In this document: positions 8,927-16,801 of the stretch, piece by piece
How the letters are laid out: every line of letters begins with the position of its first letter
Position numbering within the stretch: the stretch's first letter is position 1
Origin: UBA1479 sp048263775
GTDB lineage: Bacteria > Pseudomonadota > Alphaproteobacteria > Rhodospirillales > Casp-alpha2
NCBI GenBank assembly: GCA_048263775.1
Contig: JBLXDU010000004.1
Coordinates: 248,001 to 312,000, forward strand
Direction: 5' to 3'
Length of the DNA: 64,000 nt
The notes under the pieces: model-generated
What the model was told of the DNA's origin: nothing
The model's input: the letters and a program-made list of their open reading frames with translations, nothing else
Databases searched by the model: none
Translations under genes and position numbers: made by a program

Positions 8927-9970
8927 ATGAACACGTTTTTTGAACGCACGGTGATGACGGTTGTGCTTACGACCGCGGTCACCGCCGGCTACCTTGCCAT
9001 TGAACGGGCCCCCCAGGCGTCCGTCCCGCCGACGACGGCGCCCGCCGTCGCGGCCGGTCAGGCCAGCGCCCATGCGCGTGCCGACGGATCGGAACAGGAT
9101 ACCGGCGCCGATCTTCAGATGATGGCGACGGGGGCGGGCGGCAATCTCGTGATTCCGCCCCGACGGCCCGAATTCAAGCGCCAGCCCAAGGATTCGGTGA
9201 CGGCGCTGCATGACTGGTTCGCCGAACTGAACTACGACCTCGAACACATTCAAAACGGCAATGCCCATGTCCCGCCGGCCTTTCTGGCGTCACTGCCGCC
9301 AGATCTCGGCAATGTGCCGGAAACGGCCATGCGTAAGCGCCTGTTCTTTCAGGCCATGTTGCCGCTGATCCTGCGCGCCAACCAGGAAATCCTGACCGAC
9401 CGCAAACGCCTGTGGCAGTTGCACGCCGATCAGCGCCTGGGCCGCCATATCGCCCCGTCCGACCGTTTGTGGCTGAAGGCCATGGCCGAACGCTACAAGG
9501 TGCCGGCGGACAATCTGCCTCTCTTGATCCGCCGCATCGACGTGATCCCGCCGTCCATGGCGCTCGCCCAGGCGGCCGAGGAAAGCGGCTGGGGCACCTC
9601 GCGCTTCGCCCGTCAGGGTAATGCCATCTTCGGCCAATGGACGACGGCCGATGGTCCCGGTCTGGTGCCGCTTGAGCGGGACGGCGACAAGGACCACAAG
9701 GTGCGGGCGTTCAACAAGCTGATCGATTCCGTGCGGGCTTACATGCTCAATCTGAACACCCACCGCGCCTACCGCGAATTGCGCCGTGCGCGCGCCGCGC
9801 TGCGCCGCTCGGGTGAGCCGCTCAACGGTCATACGCTGGCACGTTTCCTGTTCCGTTATTCGGAGCGCGGCGACGACTATGTGAGCGCCATCCGCGCGAT
9901 GATCGATAGCAACGGTCTTGATCGTCTGGATGACGCCCGCTTGCTGAAGGTCCAGCGCCCGGAAGCCTGA
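8927..9970 (+). CDS. Bax-like secreted or membrane-anchored glucosaminidase-domain protein
   Basis: Predicted peptidoglycan hydrolase. The 347-residue protein begins with one hydrophobic segment (residues about 8-24) that is a signal anchor or signal peptide, followed by an Ala/Pro/Thr-rich linker to about residue 70. The C-terminal half has the glucosaminidase pattern AQAAEESGWGTSRFARQGN followed by IFGQW (residues about 210-240); the Glu in AAEESGWG is the expected catalytic acid. This matches the Bax/FlgJ-type family (beta-N-acetylglucosaminidase on murein). It converges with the polysaccharide deacetylase gene, leaving 31 bases between stops. The substrate is inferred from family only. 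Confidence 0.8.
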   Translation: MNTFFERTVMTVVLTTAVTAGYLAIERAPQASVPPTTAPAVAAGQASAHARADGSEQDTGADLQMMATGAGGNLVIPPRRPEFKRQPKDSVTALHDWFAELNYDLEHIQNGNAHVPPAFLASLPPDLGNVPETAMRKRLFFQAMLPLILRANQEILTDRKRLWQLHADQRLGRHIAPSDRLWLKAMAERYKVPADNLPLLIRRIDVIPPSMALAQAAEESGWGTSRFARQGNAIFGQWTTADGPGLVPLERDGDKDHKVRAFNKLIDSVRAYMLNLNTHRAYRELRRARAALRRSGEPLNGHTLARFLFRYSERGDDYVSAIRAMIDSNGLDRLDDARLLKVQRPEA

Positions 9971-10001
9971 GCCGCCGGTTCCCCCATTCCCCGGATGTCG
10001 C

Positions 10002-11090
10002 CTACTTCGTGATGAAGAATTGGCGGCCCAGCCAGTACCAGCGCCCGTCGGGCCCCGGCACGGTGCAGTTGATGCGCCCGCGGCCCGCCGGGAACGGCTG
10101 ATTGACCCGCACCTCGACCCGCAGTTCGCCTAAGCGTTCAAGCCGTGCGCGCCCTTCGTGGGACGCGAAACAGGCCAGCCGGTCGATTCCCTTGGGGGCC
10201 GGCGGCACGATGGTAAAACCCATGGCCGGCGGGTTGCCGTCGGTGATCAATTGGTCCGCCGGCGTCAGGTCGGTGACCGGCATGGCCAGTGCGTTGACCG
10301 CCAGACGAAACCGGCCGATGCCGCCGAAGCTTTCGTTCATGGCGAAGCGCGGCAGATAGAAGTAGCCGAGCGAGGGATGGGCGACGCCCGAATGCTGGCC
10401 GAAGGCGGCCTCGAAACCCTGCTCGCGGGCCATGGTCTCCAACGCCTGTGATGCTTCGCCGTAGGGATAGGCGAAGATCTTGGGCACGCTGCCCAGTTCG
10501 GCTTTGAGCCGTTTGCTGGCTTCGGTGAACTCGGCCAGATTCTTGTCCCGTGCCGCCCCGGCCATATGCGCGTGGCTCACCGTATGATGGCCGATGGTCG
10601 CCCCCTGGTCCCTGATCTCGCGGATCTGGTCCCAGGTCATGATGCCGCCCAGTTTGCGGTCCACCGGGTCCGTCGCGACGAACAGGGTGAACGGCAGCCC
10701 GGCCTTCTTCAGGCGCGGCCAGGCATGTTCGTAGACCGAGGCATAGGCGTCGTCGACCGTGATGCCGACCGTGCGATCGGGCAGCGGTGTGCCGGCCTTC
10801 ATGGCGGCGATGATGTCGGGCAGGGACATCACCGTGTATTTGCCGGATGTCAGTTCCGCCAGGTGTTCGTCGAACTGATCCAGGCGGATGTTGGTGGTCG
10901 GATAATCCTGCTCGTCGAACCGGTGATACATGATGATCACGGCCTGGTCGGCGGCGCGCGCCACGTCCGGCCAAAGTATGAGCAGTCCCAACATGGCAAG
11001 CGCCACCGCCCACGGCCATCGGCCCCGGCGGCGGTCACGGACCCCGGCGGGGCATGGCCCGCCGGTCATGATTGTTCGTCTTTCATTCAC
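10002..11090 (-). CDS. exported polysaccharide deacetylase (NodB-like)
   Basis: Family carbohydrate esterase 4 enzymes remove N-acetyl groups from chitin-like chains or peptidoglycan. The 362-residue protein has a basic N-terminus and a hydrophobic stretch with ARAAD at its end (residues about 24-48), a likely signal peptide. The NodB motifs are visible: GITVDDAYAS (the metal-binding Asp pair; Ala follows where Gly is common), the His motif HHTVSHAHM, and IFAYPYGEAS. The last roughly 120 residues are not part of the catalytic domain. An inner ATG at 11069 is an alternative start. It diverges from the nitroreductase gene and converges with the glucosaminidase gene, so both wall enzymes share this locus. 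Confidence 0.85.
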   Translation of the reverse strand: MNERRTIMTGGPCPAGVRDRRRGRWPWAVALAMLGLLILWPDVARAADQAVIIMYHRFDEQDYPTTNIRLDQFDEHLAELTSGKYTVMSLPDIIAAMKAGTPLPDRTVGITVDDAYASVYEHAWPRLKKAGLPFTLFVATDPVDRKLGGIMTWDQIREIRDQGATIGHHTVSHAHMAGAARDKNLAEFTEASKRLKAELGSVPKIFAYPYGEASQALETMAREQGFEAAFGQHSGVAHPSLGYFYLPRFAMNESFGGIGRFRLAVNALAMPVTDLTPADQLITDGNPPAMGFTIVPPAPKGIDRLACFASHEGRARLERLGELRVEVRVNQPFPAGRGRINCTVPGPDGRWYWLGRQFFITK

Positions 11091-11104
11091 CTCACCCCAT
11101 ACTT

Positions 11105-11121
11105 ATATGGTTGTCCCATAT
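11105..11121. promoter_or_regulatory. inverted repeat between divergent genes, candidate operator
   Basis: ATATGG (11105-11110), 5-base spacer, CCATAT (11116-11121). It sits in the 127-bp divergent region, 15 bases from the deacetylase start and about 97 bases from the nitroreductase start, within the only A+T-rich patch there. A dimeric regulator site is inferred; no regulator gene is adjacent. Confidence 0.3.
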
Positions 11122-11217
11122 TATGACGTGATTTTTCCCTCTTCCGCGCTGCAGCACAAGTGTCCTAGGGTCGGACCCCCGCATTTCATTCCGCAATCGA
11201 ACGAAAGGTCCCCTTTG

Positions 11218-11808
11218 ATGCCGGACAAAATCGCCGAATCGGCCCTCGACCAATTGTTCCGCGACGCCCGGACGCACAACGGCTGGACCGGTGAGCCGGT
11301 GGGCGAAGATCTGCTGCGCCAGCTCTGGGATCTGGTCAAAATGGCGCCGACCAGCGCCAATTGCTCGCCCGCGCGGCTGGTCTTCGTGACCTCCGACGCG
11401 GCCAAGGAAAAGCTCAAGCCCTGTTTGATGGAGGGGAACGTTGCCAAGACCATGGCGGCCCCGGTCACGGTGATCATCGGTCAGGACATGGAATTCTATG
11501 AAAAGCTGCCCGAACTTTTCCCCCATACGGACGCCAAGGCATGGTTCGCCGGCAACGATGACCTGATCGCATCGACCGCCTTCCGCAACGCGACGCTGCA
11601 GGGCGGCTACCTGATCATGGCGGCGCGCGCACTCGGGCTCGACTGCGGGCCGATGTCCGGATTCGATCAGGCCAAGGTCGACGCGGCCTTTTTTGCGGGC
11701 ACCAAGGTGACGGCCAATTTCCTGTGCAACATCGGTCACGGCACGACGGAGGATCTGTTTCCGCGCTCACCCCGCCTAGCCTTCGACGACGCCTGCCGCG
11801 TCGTCTGA
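11218..11808 (+). CDS. RutE/HadB-like FMN nitroreductase-family oxidoreductase
   Basis: Nitroreductase-fold flavoprotein of the malonic-semialdehyde-reductase (RutE) subgroup. The 196-residue product has the expected length and the motifs WDLVKMAPTSANCSPARLVFV (residues about 38-58, FMN-phosphate contact) and AARALGLDCGPMSGFD (about 141-156). The ATG at 11218 fits the family N-terminus; a longer in-frame extension upstream runs through the promoter region and is rejected. No other pyrimidine-degradation (rut) genes are nearby, so the physiological substrate is not shown here and a general NAD(P)H reductase is equally possible. It is followed after 18 bases by the membrane protein gene, suggesting co-transcription. 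Confidence 0.8.
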   Translation: MPDKIAESALDQLFRDARTHNGWTGEPVGEDLLRQLWDLVKMAPTSANCSPARLVFVTSDAAKEKLKPCLMEGNVAKTMAAPVTVIIGQDMEFYEKLPELFPHTDAKAWFAGNDDLIASTAFRNATLQGGYLIMAARALGLDCGPMSGFDQAKVDAAFFAGTKVTANFLCNIGHGTTEDLFPRSPRLAFDDACRVV

Positions 11809-11826
11809 CGCGGCCTGCGGCCCGTC

Positions 11827-13227
11827 ATGCCCGATATCGACCTCGCCACGCCGCCTGGCCAAGCCTCGGACGATCCGCCGCCGCGGCCGTCGCTCTCGGC
11901 ATGGATCTATCTCGGCCTCTGTGCCGTCGCGATCCTGCAGGTCTTTTGGCAGCCTGACGGCTGGCAGATCGTTGCCGTGGTCCTGGGGGTCAGTTATCTG
12001 GCGCTGGAATTCACCCGCACCTCGGGCGTGCAGCGGCTGGTCGGTTACGGCCTGGCCTTCGGGGGCCTCGCACTCGGCCTGCGGGCGGGACAAGGGGGTG
12101 CTGTATTGCTCGACGGCATGGCGTCGGCGCTCAAGTTTCAGCTCGTGTTCTTCGCCGTTGCCTGGATGCAGATTCCGGCCAAGACCAGCCCGACCCTGAT
12201 GGCGGCACGGCAGTTCGTGCTCGACCAGCCGGCCGGCCGCCGCTTTCTGATCCTGGCCTATGCGGCGCATTTCCTGGGTGCCTTCCTCAACCTGGCGGCG
12301 TTGACCCTGCTGTCGGACATGGTCGCCCGGCCCAAGGACCGCCAGTTGAAGGACCGCCTGGCCGTGGCGTTGATGGTCGGGTTCACCTCCGCGTCCTGTT
12401 GGTCGCCGTTCTATATCAGCGTCACCGTGGTGCTGGCGGCGCTGCCCGGGCTTAAATGGGTCGACATCGCCGTGCCCGGCCTGATCATGGGCATGTTGGT
12501 CGTCGCCGTGACGGCGTTGATCGACCGCGTGTTCGTGCGGGGCTCCCGCCCGCGCAGCGCCCCCGGACCCAAGGTCGAAGACGCCAATTGGCGCAAGCTG
12601 TCGCTGTTGCTGGGGGCGTTGATGATTTCGGTCGTGACCCTGGAATCGCAGCTCCATCTGTCGATTCCCGTGGTTCTGGCAATGCTCGCCCCGCCTTTCG
12701 CGGTGATCTGGCTGTTCATTTCCAAGGGTCGTCAGCACGAGGCGGCGGGCCTGCCGCGCCGCGTCGTCGCCTCCCTGCCGGGATTGCGTGGCGAAGCGCT
12801 GATCTTCATCGGCGCCAATCTGTTCGGCACCGGCGTTGCAAGGGTGCTCGACCCGGCGGCGGTGGCGGGCCTGCTCAACATCGGTGCTTGGCCGGACGTC
12901 GCCAAGCCTTTGGCGCTGGCCGCCTTCATCATCCTGGCCGGCGGCATCGGCCTGCATCCGGTGGTCTTGGTCATTCTGGTCGGCTCGGTCCTGCCGCCGG
13001 AAGTGTTCGGCATGCCGCCCATGGTCATGGCGCTGGTCATGCTGGGGACCTGGGGTCTGTCGACGACGTCGTCGCCGGTGTCCGGCACGACTTTGGTGAT
13101 CGGGCGTCTGACCGGGGAAAGCAGCTTCCGCCTCGCCTGGCGGCGCGCCCCCTTGTATACCCTGTCGGGTGCTTTGGTCGTGGCGATGGTCGCCATGGCC
13201 TATTGGAAGCTGATCGACCCGCACTGA
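11827..13227 (+). CDS. multi-pass membrane protein, possible transporter, function unknown
   Basis: I do not recognise a specific family. The 466-residue protein has about twelve to thirteen hydrophobic segments spread over its whole length. Two segments carry small-residue and proline motifs inside the membrane: FTSASCWSPFYIS (about residues 180-192) and LSTTSSPVSGTT (about 413-424). Paired hairpin-like motifs of this kind are seen in ion-transporter-superfamily permeases, so a solute or ion transporter is a reasonable but unproven guess. It starts 18 bases after the RutE-like gene and ends 14 bases before tsaB, so the three may be transcribed together. Codon use matches the neighbours. Confidence 0.65.
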   Translation: MPDIDLATPPGQASDDPPPRPSLSAWIYLGLCAVAILQVFWQPDGWQIVAVVLGVSYLALEFTRTSGVQRLVGYGLAFGGLALGLRAGQGGAVLLDGMASALKFQLVFFAVAWMQIPAKTSPTLMAARQFVLDQPAGRRFLILAYAAHFLGAFLNLAALTLLSDMVARPKDRQLKDRLAVALMVGFTSASCWSPFYISVTVVLAALPGLKWVDIAVPGLIMGMLVVAVTALIDRVFVRGSRPRSAPGPKVEDANWRKLSLLLGALMISVVTLESQLHLSIPVVLAMLAPPFAVIWLFISKGRQHEAAGLPRRVVASLPGLRGEALIFIGANLFGTGVARVLDPAAVAGLLNIGAWPDVAKPLALAAFIILAGGIGLHPVVLVILVGSVLPPEVFGMPPMVMALVMLGTWGLSTTSSPVSGTTLVIGRLTGESSFRLAWRRAPLYTLSGALVVAMVAMAYWKLIDPH

Positions 13228-13241
13228 GGGGCCCGTATGTC

Positions 13242-13928
13242 ATGAAGCTACTCGCCTTCGACACGGCGACGACCGGCTGTTCGGCGGCCCTGTTCCTGGA
13301 CGGCCGCATGGCGGCCCATCGCGCTGCCGCCATGACGCGCGGTCAGTCGGAGGCCCTGATGCCGATGATCGCCGAGGTCCTGGCCGAGGGCGGCTGTGCT
13401 TATGGAGATCTGGACGCCCTGGCCGTGACGGTCGGCCCCGGCGCCTTCACGGGCCTGCGCATCGGCCTGTCGGCGGCGCGCGGCCTGGCGCTGGCGTTGG
13501 CCGTTCCCTGTGCCGGGGTGACGACGCTGGAGGCCGTGGCCCACGCGATTCCCGAAACGGTGCGGGCCGGTGGGCGGGTTCTGGTCGCCCTCGATTCCAA
13601 GCGTGCGGATTTATATGTCCAGATGTTCGATGGTGACCTGGCGCCGCTCACGGAACCGGCGGCCATGATGGCGGACGGGCTGGCGGACCTGGCGGCCGGC
13701 GGACCATTGATTGTCGCAGGCGACGCCGCCGCACGCGCCATCGAGGCCCTTGCCGATGCCGGCATCGCCGCCTGCGCGGCCGATGTGCCGGGCGTGCCGG
13801 ATGCAATCATGGTCGGTGAAATTGCCCTGGCCCGCGCCTTGCCGTCCGCGGGCCCGGCCCCCGGCCCCATCTATCTGCGCCCGCCTGACGCGGTCCGGCC
13901 CAAGGACGGCGGCCGATTGCGCCCATAG
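13242..13928 (+). CDS. tsaB: tRNA threonylcarbamoyladenosine biosynthesis protein TsaB
   Basis: TsaB is the non-catalytic partner of TsaD in forming t6A37 on ANN-decoding tRNAs. The 228-residue product begins MKLLAFDTATTGCSAALF, the actin-like fold start, and has VTVGPGAFTGLRIGLSAARGLALAL (split here: VTVGPGAFTGLRIG, residues about 62-75, and LSAARGLALAL). The frame is open upstream through the permease gene, but the ATG at 13242 is the only start that fits the family. In many relatives rimI follows tsaB; here a convergent tusA-like gene and mucR follow instead, with 15 bases between the tsaB and tusA stops. Confidence 0.93.
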   Translation: MKLLAFDTATTGCSAALFLDGRMAAHRAAAMTRGQSEALMPMIAEVLAEGGCAYGDLDALAVTVGPGAFTGLRIGLSAARGLALALAVPCAGVTTLEAVAHAIPETVRAGGRVLVALDSKRADLYVQMFDGDLAPLTEPAAMMADGLADLAAGGPLIVAGDAAARAIEALADAGIAACAADVPGVPDAIMVGEIALARALPSAGPAPGPIYLRPPDAVRPKDGGRLRP

Positions 13929-13943
13929 ATTTCAGGCGGCTTG

Positions 13944-14207
13944 TCAGGCGGTTTTGCGGATCACCAGCCGGTGGGGGGCGTCGGTATCCGGACGGGCCGG
14001 GTCTTCAGGCGCCAGGGACAGAATTTCATGGCCGTGGTCGCGCACGGAGCGCGGTACGTTGTTCAGCGGCTCCGGCCCCTTCAGGCGCACGTCAAGTACC
14101 GCACCGGCATCCAAGCGTTCCAGGAAAAGCTTGGTTTTAACGAACGTCATCGGACAAATGTCGTTCGAAATATCCAAAAAATGCGCAATTTCAGGTGAGT
14201 CGGCCAT
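13944..14207 (-). CDS. TusA-family sulfurtransferase-like protein
   Basis: Small SirA/TusA-fold protein, 87 residues. The family motif is ICPMTFVKTKLFLERL (residues about 17-32), with the conserved Cys that carries persulfide sulfur; the second half has the NNVPRSVRDHGHEI helix region. The CPxP of E. coli TusA is CPMT here, a common variant. The start at 14207 has GGAAG close upstream; an ATG at 14225 would add six residues and is an alternative. The gene diverges from mucR, with a palindrome in between, and converges with tsaB. The sulfur acceptor is not evident from context. Confidence 0.85.
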   Translation of the reverse strand: MADSPEIAHFLDISNDICPMTFVKTKLFLERLDAGAVLDVRLKGPEPLNNVPRSVRDHGHEILSLAPEDPARPDTDAPHRLVIRKTA

Positions 14208-14234
14208 TTCTTCCGGTTTTCCCATCGTATACTC

Positions 14235-14263
14235 TTGTGTACAATACACGCCTACTTTATATA
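14235..14263 (+). promoter_or_regulatory. mucR promoter with palindromic operator over the -35
   Basis: TTGTGT (14235-14240), 17-base spacer, TATATA (14258-14263). The perfect palindrome GTGTA-CAA-TACAC (14237-14249) covers the -35 box and ends 12 bases upstream of the alternative tusA start, so one bound protein could affect both divergent genes. A hairpin GGTCAAA/TTTGACC (14274-14280 and 14289-14295) follows near the expected transcription start. The bound regulator is inferred, possibly MucR itself. Confidence 0.5.
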
Positions 14264-14414
14264 GGCGCCGCCGGGTCAAATAAAATGTTTTGACCGATGT
14301 TTTCTGATCAAGGCGTCAGGAAAACTTCCCAACATCTCGGCAGTGTTCCAGCATCGGGACTCTGTTCTGTCGATGGCGCCCAGCAGACACGCTTTTAAAG
14401 GACAAGGCGAACTA

Positions 14415-14825
14415 ATGACTGAAAAACCGAATGCCTCCGACCTGATCGAGCTGACGACGGAAATCGTCGCGGCTCATGTCGGCAACAATACAATCGCGCC
14501 CAGCGATATTCCCGCCCTCATCAATGAGGTCTATACCGCCCTTTCCAACGTCGGCACGGTTCCGGCGCAGGCGCAGCGCCCCAAGCCCGCCGTGCCGCCG
14601 AAGAAATCCGTGTTCCCCGATTACATCGTCTGCCTGGAAGACGGCAAGAAGCTGAAGATGCTGAAACGGCATTTGAAGACGGCCTATAATCTGACGCCGG
14701 AAGAGTATCGCGAGCGCTGGGGCCTGCCTGTCGACTATCCGATGGTTGCGCCGAACTACGCCAAGCACCGCTCGAATCTGGCCAAGAAGATCGGCCTTGG
14801 GACGAAACCCCGGCGCAAACGCTAA
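14415..14825 (+). CDS. mucR: MucR/Ros-family zinc-finger transcriptional regulator
   Basis: MucR/Ros proteins are alphaproteobacterial DNA-binding proteins with one prokaryotic zinc finger; they repress exopolysaccharide, motility and cell-cycle genes and can act like H-NS. The 136-residue product has a helical N-terminal oligomerisation region and the finger at CLEDGKKLKMLKRHLKTAY (residues about 76-94), where Cys, Asp and two His are the likely zinc ligands, followed by TPEEYRERWGLP and a basic C-terminal tail KPRRKR. The ATG at 14415 has AAGG 7 bases upstream; the longer frame from 14343 has no ribosome site. A promoter and palindrome lie at 14235-14263, leaving a leader of about 145 bases. 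Confidence 0.93.
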   Translation: MTEKPNASDLIELTTEIVAAHVGNNTIAPSDIPALINEVYTALSNVGTVPAQAQRPKPAVPPKKSVFPDYIVCLEDGKKLKMLKRHLKTAYNLTPEEYRERWGLPVDYPMVAPNYAKHRSNLAKKIGLGTKPRRKR

Positions 14826-14853
14826 AGCTTTCCCGCGGGTTGATCCTCAGGCT

Positions 14854-14881
14854 TTGGCACCTGCCCTGTTCGGGGTATAGT
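14854..14881 (+). promoter_or_regulatory. fur promoter
   Basis: TTGGCA (14854-14859), 16-base spacer, TATAGT (14876-14881), 45 bases upstream of the fur start codon. The -10 runs into TAATTA, an A+T-rich stretch that could serve as a Fur-type site, but I see no clear Fur or Mur box. Confidence 0.5.
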
Positions 14882-14925
14882 AATTAGGCGAATCCAGGTA
14901 CCTGCTGGCAATCCGTGGGGAGATG

Positions 14926-15351
14926 ATGTCGGAATCACGTATCGAGCAGCTTTGCATCGACAAAGGCATGAAAATGACGGACCAGCGCCGCATCATTGCG
15001 CGCGTGCTGTCCGAATCGGAAGATCATCCCGATGTCGAGGAAGTGCATCGCCGATCGTCCGAGATCGATAATCGCATTTCCATCGCCACGGTCTATCGGA
15101 CCGTGCGCCTGTTCGAGGAAGCGGGCATTATCGAGCGTCATGATTTCGGCGACGGTCGTGCGCGTTACGAGGAAGTGACCGAGGAACACCACGATCACCT
15201 GATCAACGTGCAGTCGGGCGCGGTCATCGAATTCCAGAACACGGAAATCGAACGCCTGCAGGAAATCATCGCCCGTGACCACGGCATGCGTCTGGTCGGG
15301 CACAAGCTGGAATTGTATGGCGTGCCTCTGAAGAAAGGTGCGGGCAAATAG
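14926..15351 (+). CDS. fur: Fur-family metal-responsive regulator (Fur/Mur type)
   Basis: Dimeric winged-helix regulator of iron or manganese homeostasis. The 141-residue product has the family DNA-binding region with ISIATVYRTVRLFEEAGII (about residues 50-68) and the metal-binding EEHHDHLI (about 87-94). The C-terminal CxxC zinc motif of E. coli Fur is absent, which is usual for alphaproteobacterial Fur/Mur proteins, so manganese sensing is possible. Two ATGs are adjacent (14923 and 14926); the second is better spaced from GGGGAG. Immediately upstream of miaB, it sits in the conserved tsaB-(rimI)-fur-miaB array. A second Fur-superfamily gene, irr, lies at 36 kb. Confidence 0.93.
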   Translation: MSESRIEQLCIDKGMKMTDQRRIIARVLSESEDHPDVEEVHRRSSEIDNRISIATVYRTVRLFEEAGIIERHDFGDGRARYEEVTEEHHDHLINVQSGAVIEFQNTEIERLQEIIARDHGMRLVGHKLELYGVPLKKGAGK

Positions 15352-15421
15352 GAATGATCCGACCCGACATTTTCCTGAACCCCGTGTTCGGGGCCGGCGA
15401 CAAGCGGGCGCGAGGTAACCG

Positions 15422-16801
15422 GTGACGGACGCGACGCCCAAAAAACTCCATATCAAGACCTATGGCTGCCAGATGAACGTCTACGATTCCGATCGTATGG
15501 CGGGGCTTCTGGCACCCCTGGGCTATGCCTTGACGGATGTGGTCGACGACGCCGACATGGTGTTGCTGAACACCTGCCATATCCGCGAAAAAGCGGCGGA
15601 GAAGGTGTATTCCGAGCTCGGTCGAATCAACAAGATGAAGCAGGCGCGTCAAGCCGACGGTGGGGCCATGATCCTCGGCGTCGCCGGCTGTGTCGCTCAG
15701 GCCGAGGGCGAAGAAGTTTTGAAGCGCGCCCCCTATGTCGACATGGTATTCGGTCCGCAGACCTATCATCGCCTGCCGGAAATGGTCGCCCGTCTGCACC
15801 GCGAGAAGGGGGCCCAGCTTGATACCGACTTCCCCGAGGAATCCAAGTTCGACCACCTGACGGCCCCGGCCCGGGTCGAAGGGCGCGCCGCCTTCCTGAC
15901 CGTGCAGGAAGGTTGCGACAAGTTCTGCACCTTCTGTGTCGTGCCCTATACGCGGGGCGCGGAATTCTCGCGCCCGGTCGATCAGGTGCTGACCGAGGCC
16001 CGCCAGCTTGTCGCCCAGGGTGCCGTCGAGATTACGTTGCTTGGCCAGAATGTGAACGCCTATCACGGTGCCGACGCCGACGGGACAGAGCTTGGCCTGG
16101 GTGGGCTGATCCGCCGATTGGCCGAAATCGACGGGATCGCGCGCCTGCGCTACACCACGTCCTATCCGGCCGAGGTCGATGACGCGCTGATCGCCGCCCA
16201 TCGTGACGTACCCGAACTGATGCCCTATCTGCATCTGCCCGTGCAGTCGGGATCGGACCGTGTGCTCAAGGCCATGAACCGCCGCCACGGCCGTGACTTC
16301 TACATCGATCTGGTCGCGCGCTTGCGCGCGGCGCGCCCCGACCTGGGCCTGTCGTCGGATTTCATCGTCGGCTTCCCCGGCGAAACCGACGCCGATTTTC
16401 AGGACACGCTGTCTCTCGTGCGCGAGGTCGGCTACGTCCAGGCCTATTCGTTCAAGTATTCGCCGCGACCCGGCACCCCGGCGGCCGCCATGGAACTGCA
16501 GGTGCCCGAAGACGTGAAGGATGCACGCTTGAAAGAGCTCCAGGATCTTCTCAACACGCAGCAGCTTGCCTTCAACCAAAGCTGTGTCGGGCGCACCTTG
16601 CCGGTGCTGCTTGATCGGCCCGGCCGCCATGCGGGCCAATTGCTGGGCCGCAGCCCCTACATGCAGGCGGTTCACGTCGAGGCCCCGGCCGATTGGCTGG
16701 GCCGCGTCGCCGATCTGAAGATCGTCTCGGCCGGGGGCAACAGCCTGGGGGCAGTCCTCGCGGACGCCCCGGAGCAGCCCGCCGCCAGGAGATCCGCATG
16801 A
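15422..16801 (+). CDS. miaB: tRNA-2-methylthio-N6-isopentenyladenosine synthase MiaB
   Basis: Radical-SAM methylthiotransferase that converts i6A37 to ms2i6A37 in tRNAs. The 459-residue protein has the three domains in order: UPF0004 with Cys in TYGCQMNVYDS, LLNTCHIREKAAEKV and VAGCVAQ; radical SAM with CDKFCTFCVVPYTRG (CxxxCxxC at about 165-172); and a C-terminal TRAM domain (about 375-445). The start is GTG at 15422 with GAGG 7 bases upstream and gives the expected N-terminus. Its stop overlaps the phoH start (ATGA), showing coupled translation with phoH-ybeY. Confidence 0.97.
   Translation: MTDATPKKLHIKTYGCQMNVYDSDRMAGLLAPLGYALTDVVDDADMVLLNTCHIREKAAEKVYSELGRINKMKQARQADGGAMILGVAGCVAQAEGEEVLKRAPYVDMVFGPQTYHRLPEMVARLHREKGAQLDTDFPEESKFDHLTAPARVEGRAAFLTVQEGCDKFCTFCVVPYTRGAEFSRPVDQVLTEARQLVAQGAVEITLLGQNVNAYHGADADGTELGLGGLIRRLAEIDGIARLRYTTSYPAEVDDALIAAHRDVPELMPYLHLPVQSGSDRVLKAMNRRHGRDFYIDLVARLRAARPDLGLSSDFIVGFPGETDADFQDTLSLVREVGYVQAYSFKYSPRPGTPAAAMELQVPEDVKDARLKELQDLLNTQQLAFNQSCVGRTLPVLLDRPGRHAGQLLGRSPYMQAVHVEAPADWLGRVADLKIVSAGGNSLGAVLADAPEQPAARRSA

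Noticed and set aside
7664..9268. 534-codon minus-strand frame covering trpS end, nfu and the following gap
   Set aside because: Most of it is antisense to clear genes. Only about 100 codons fall in the gap, and these show no family I can name; a small antisense gene cannot be fully excluded.
12456..13241. Long in-frame extension of TsaB over the permease gene
   Set aside because: The TsaB fold starts at MKLLAFDTATTG; the upstream part is the permease read in another frame.
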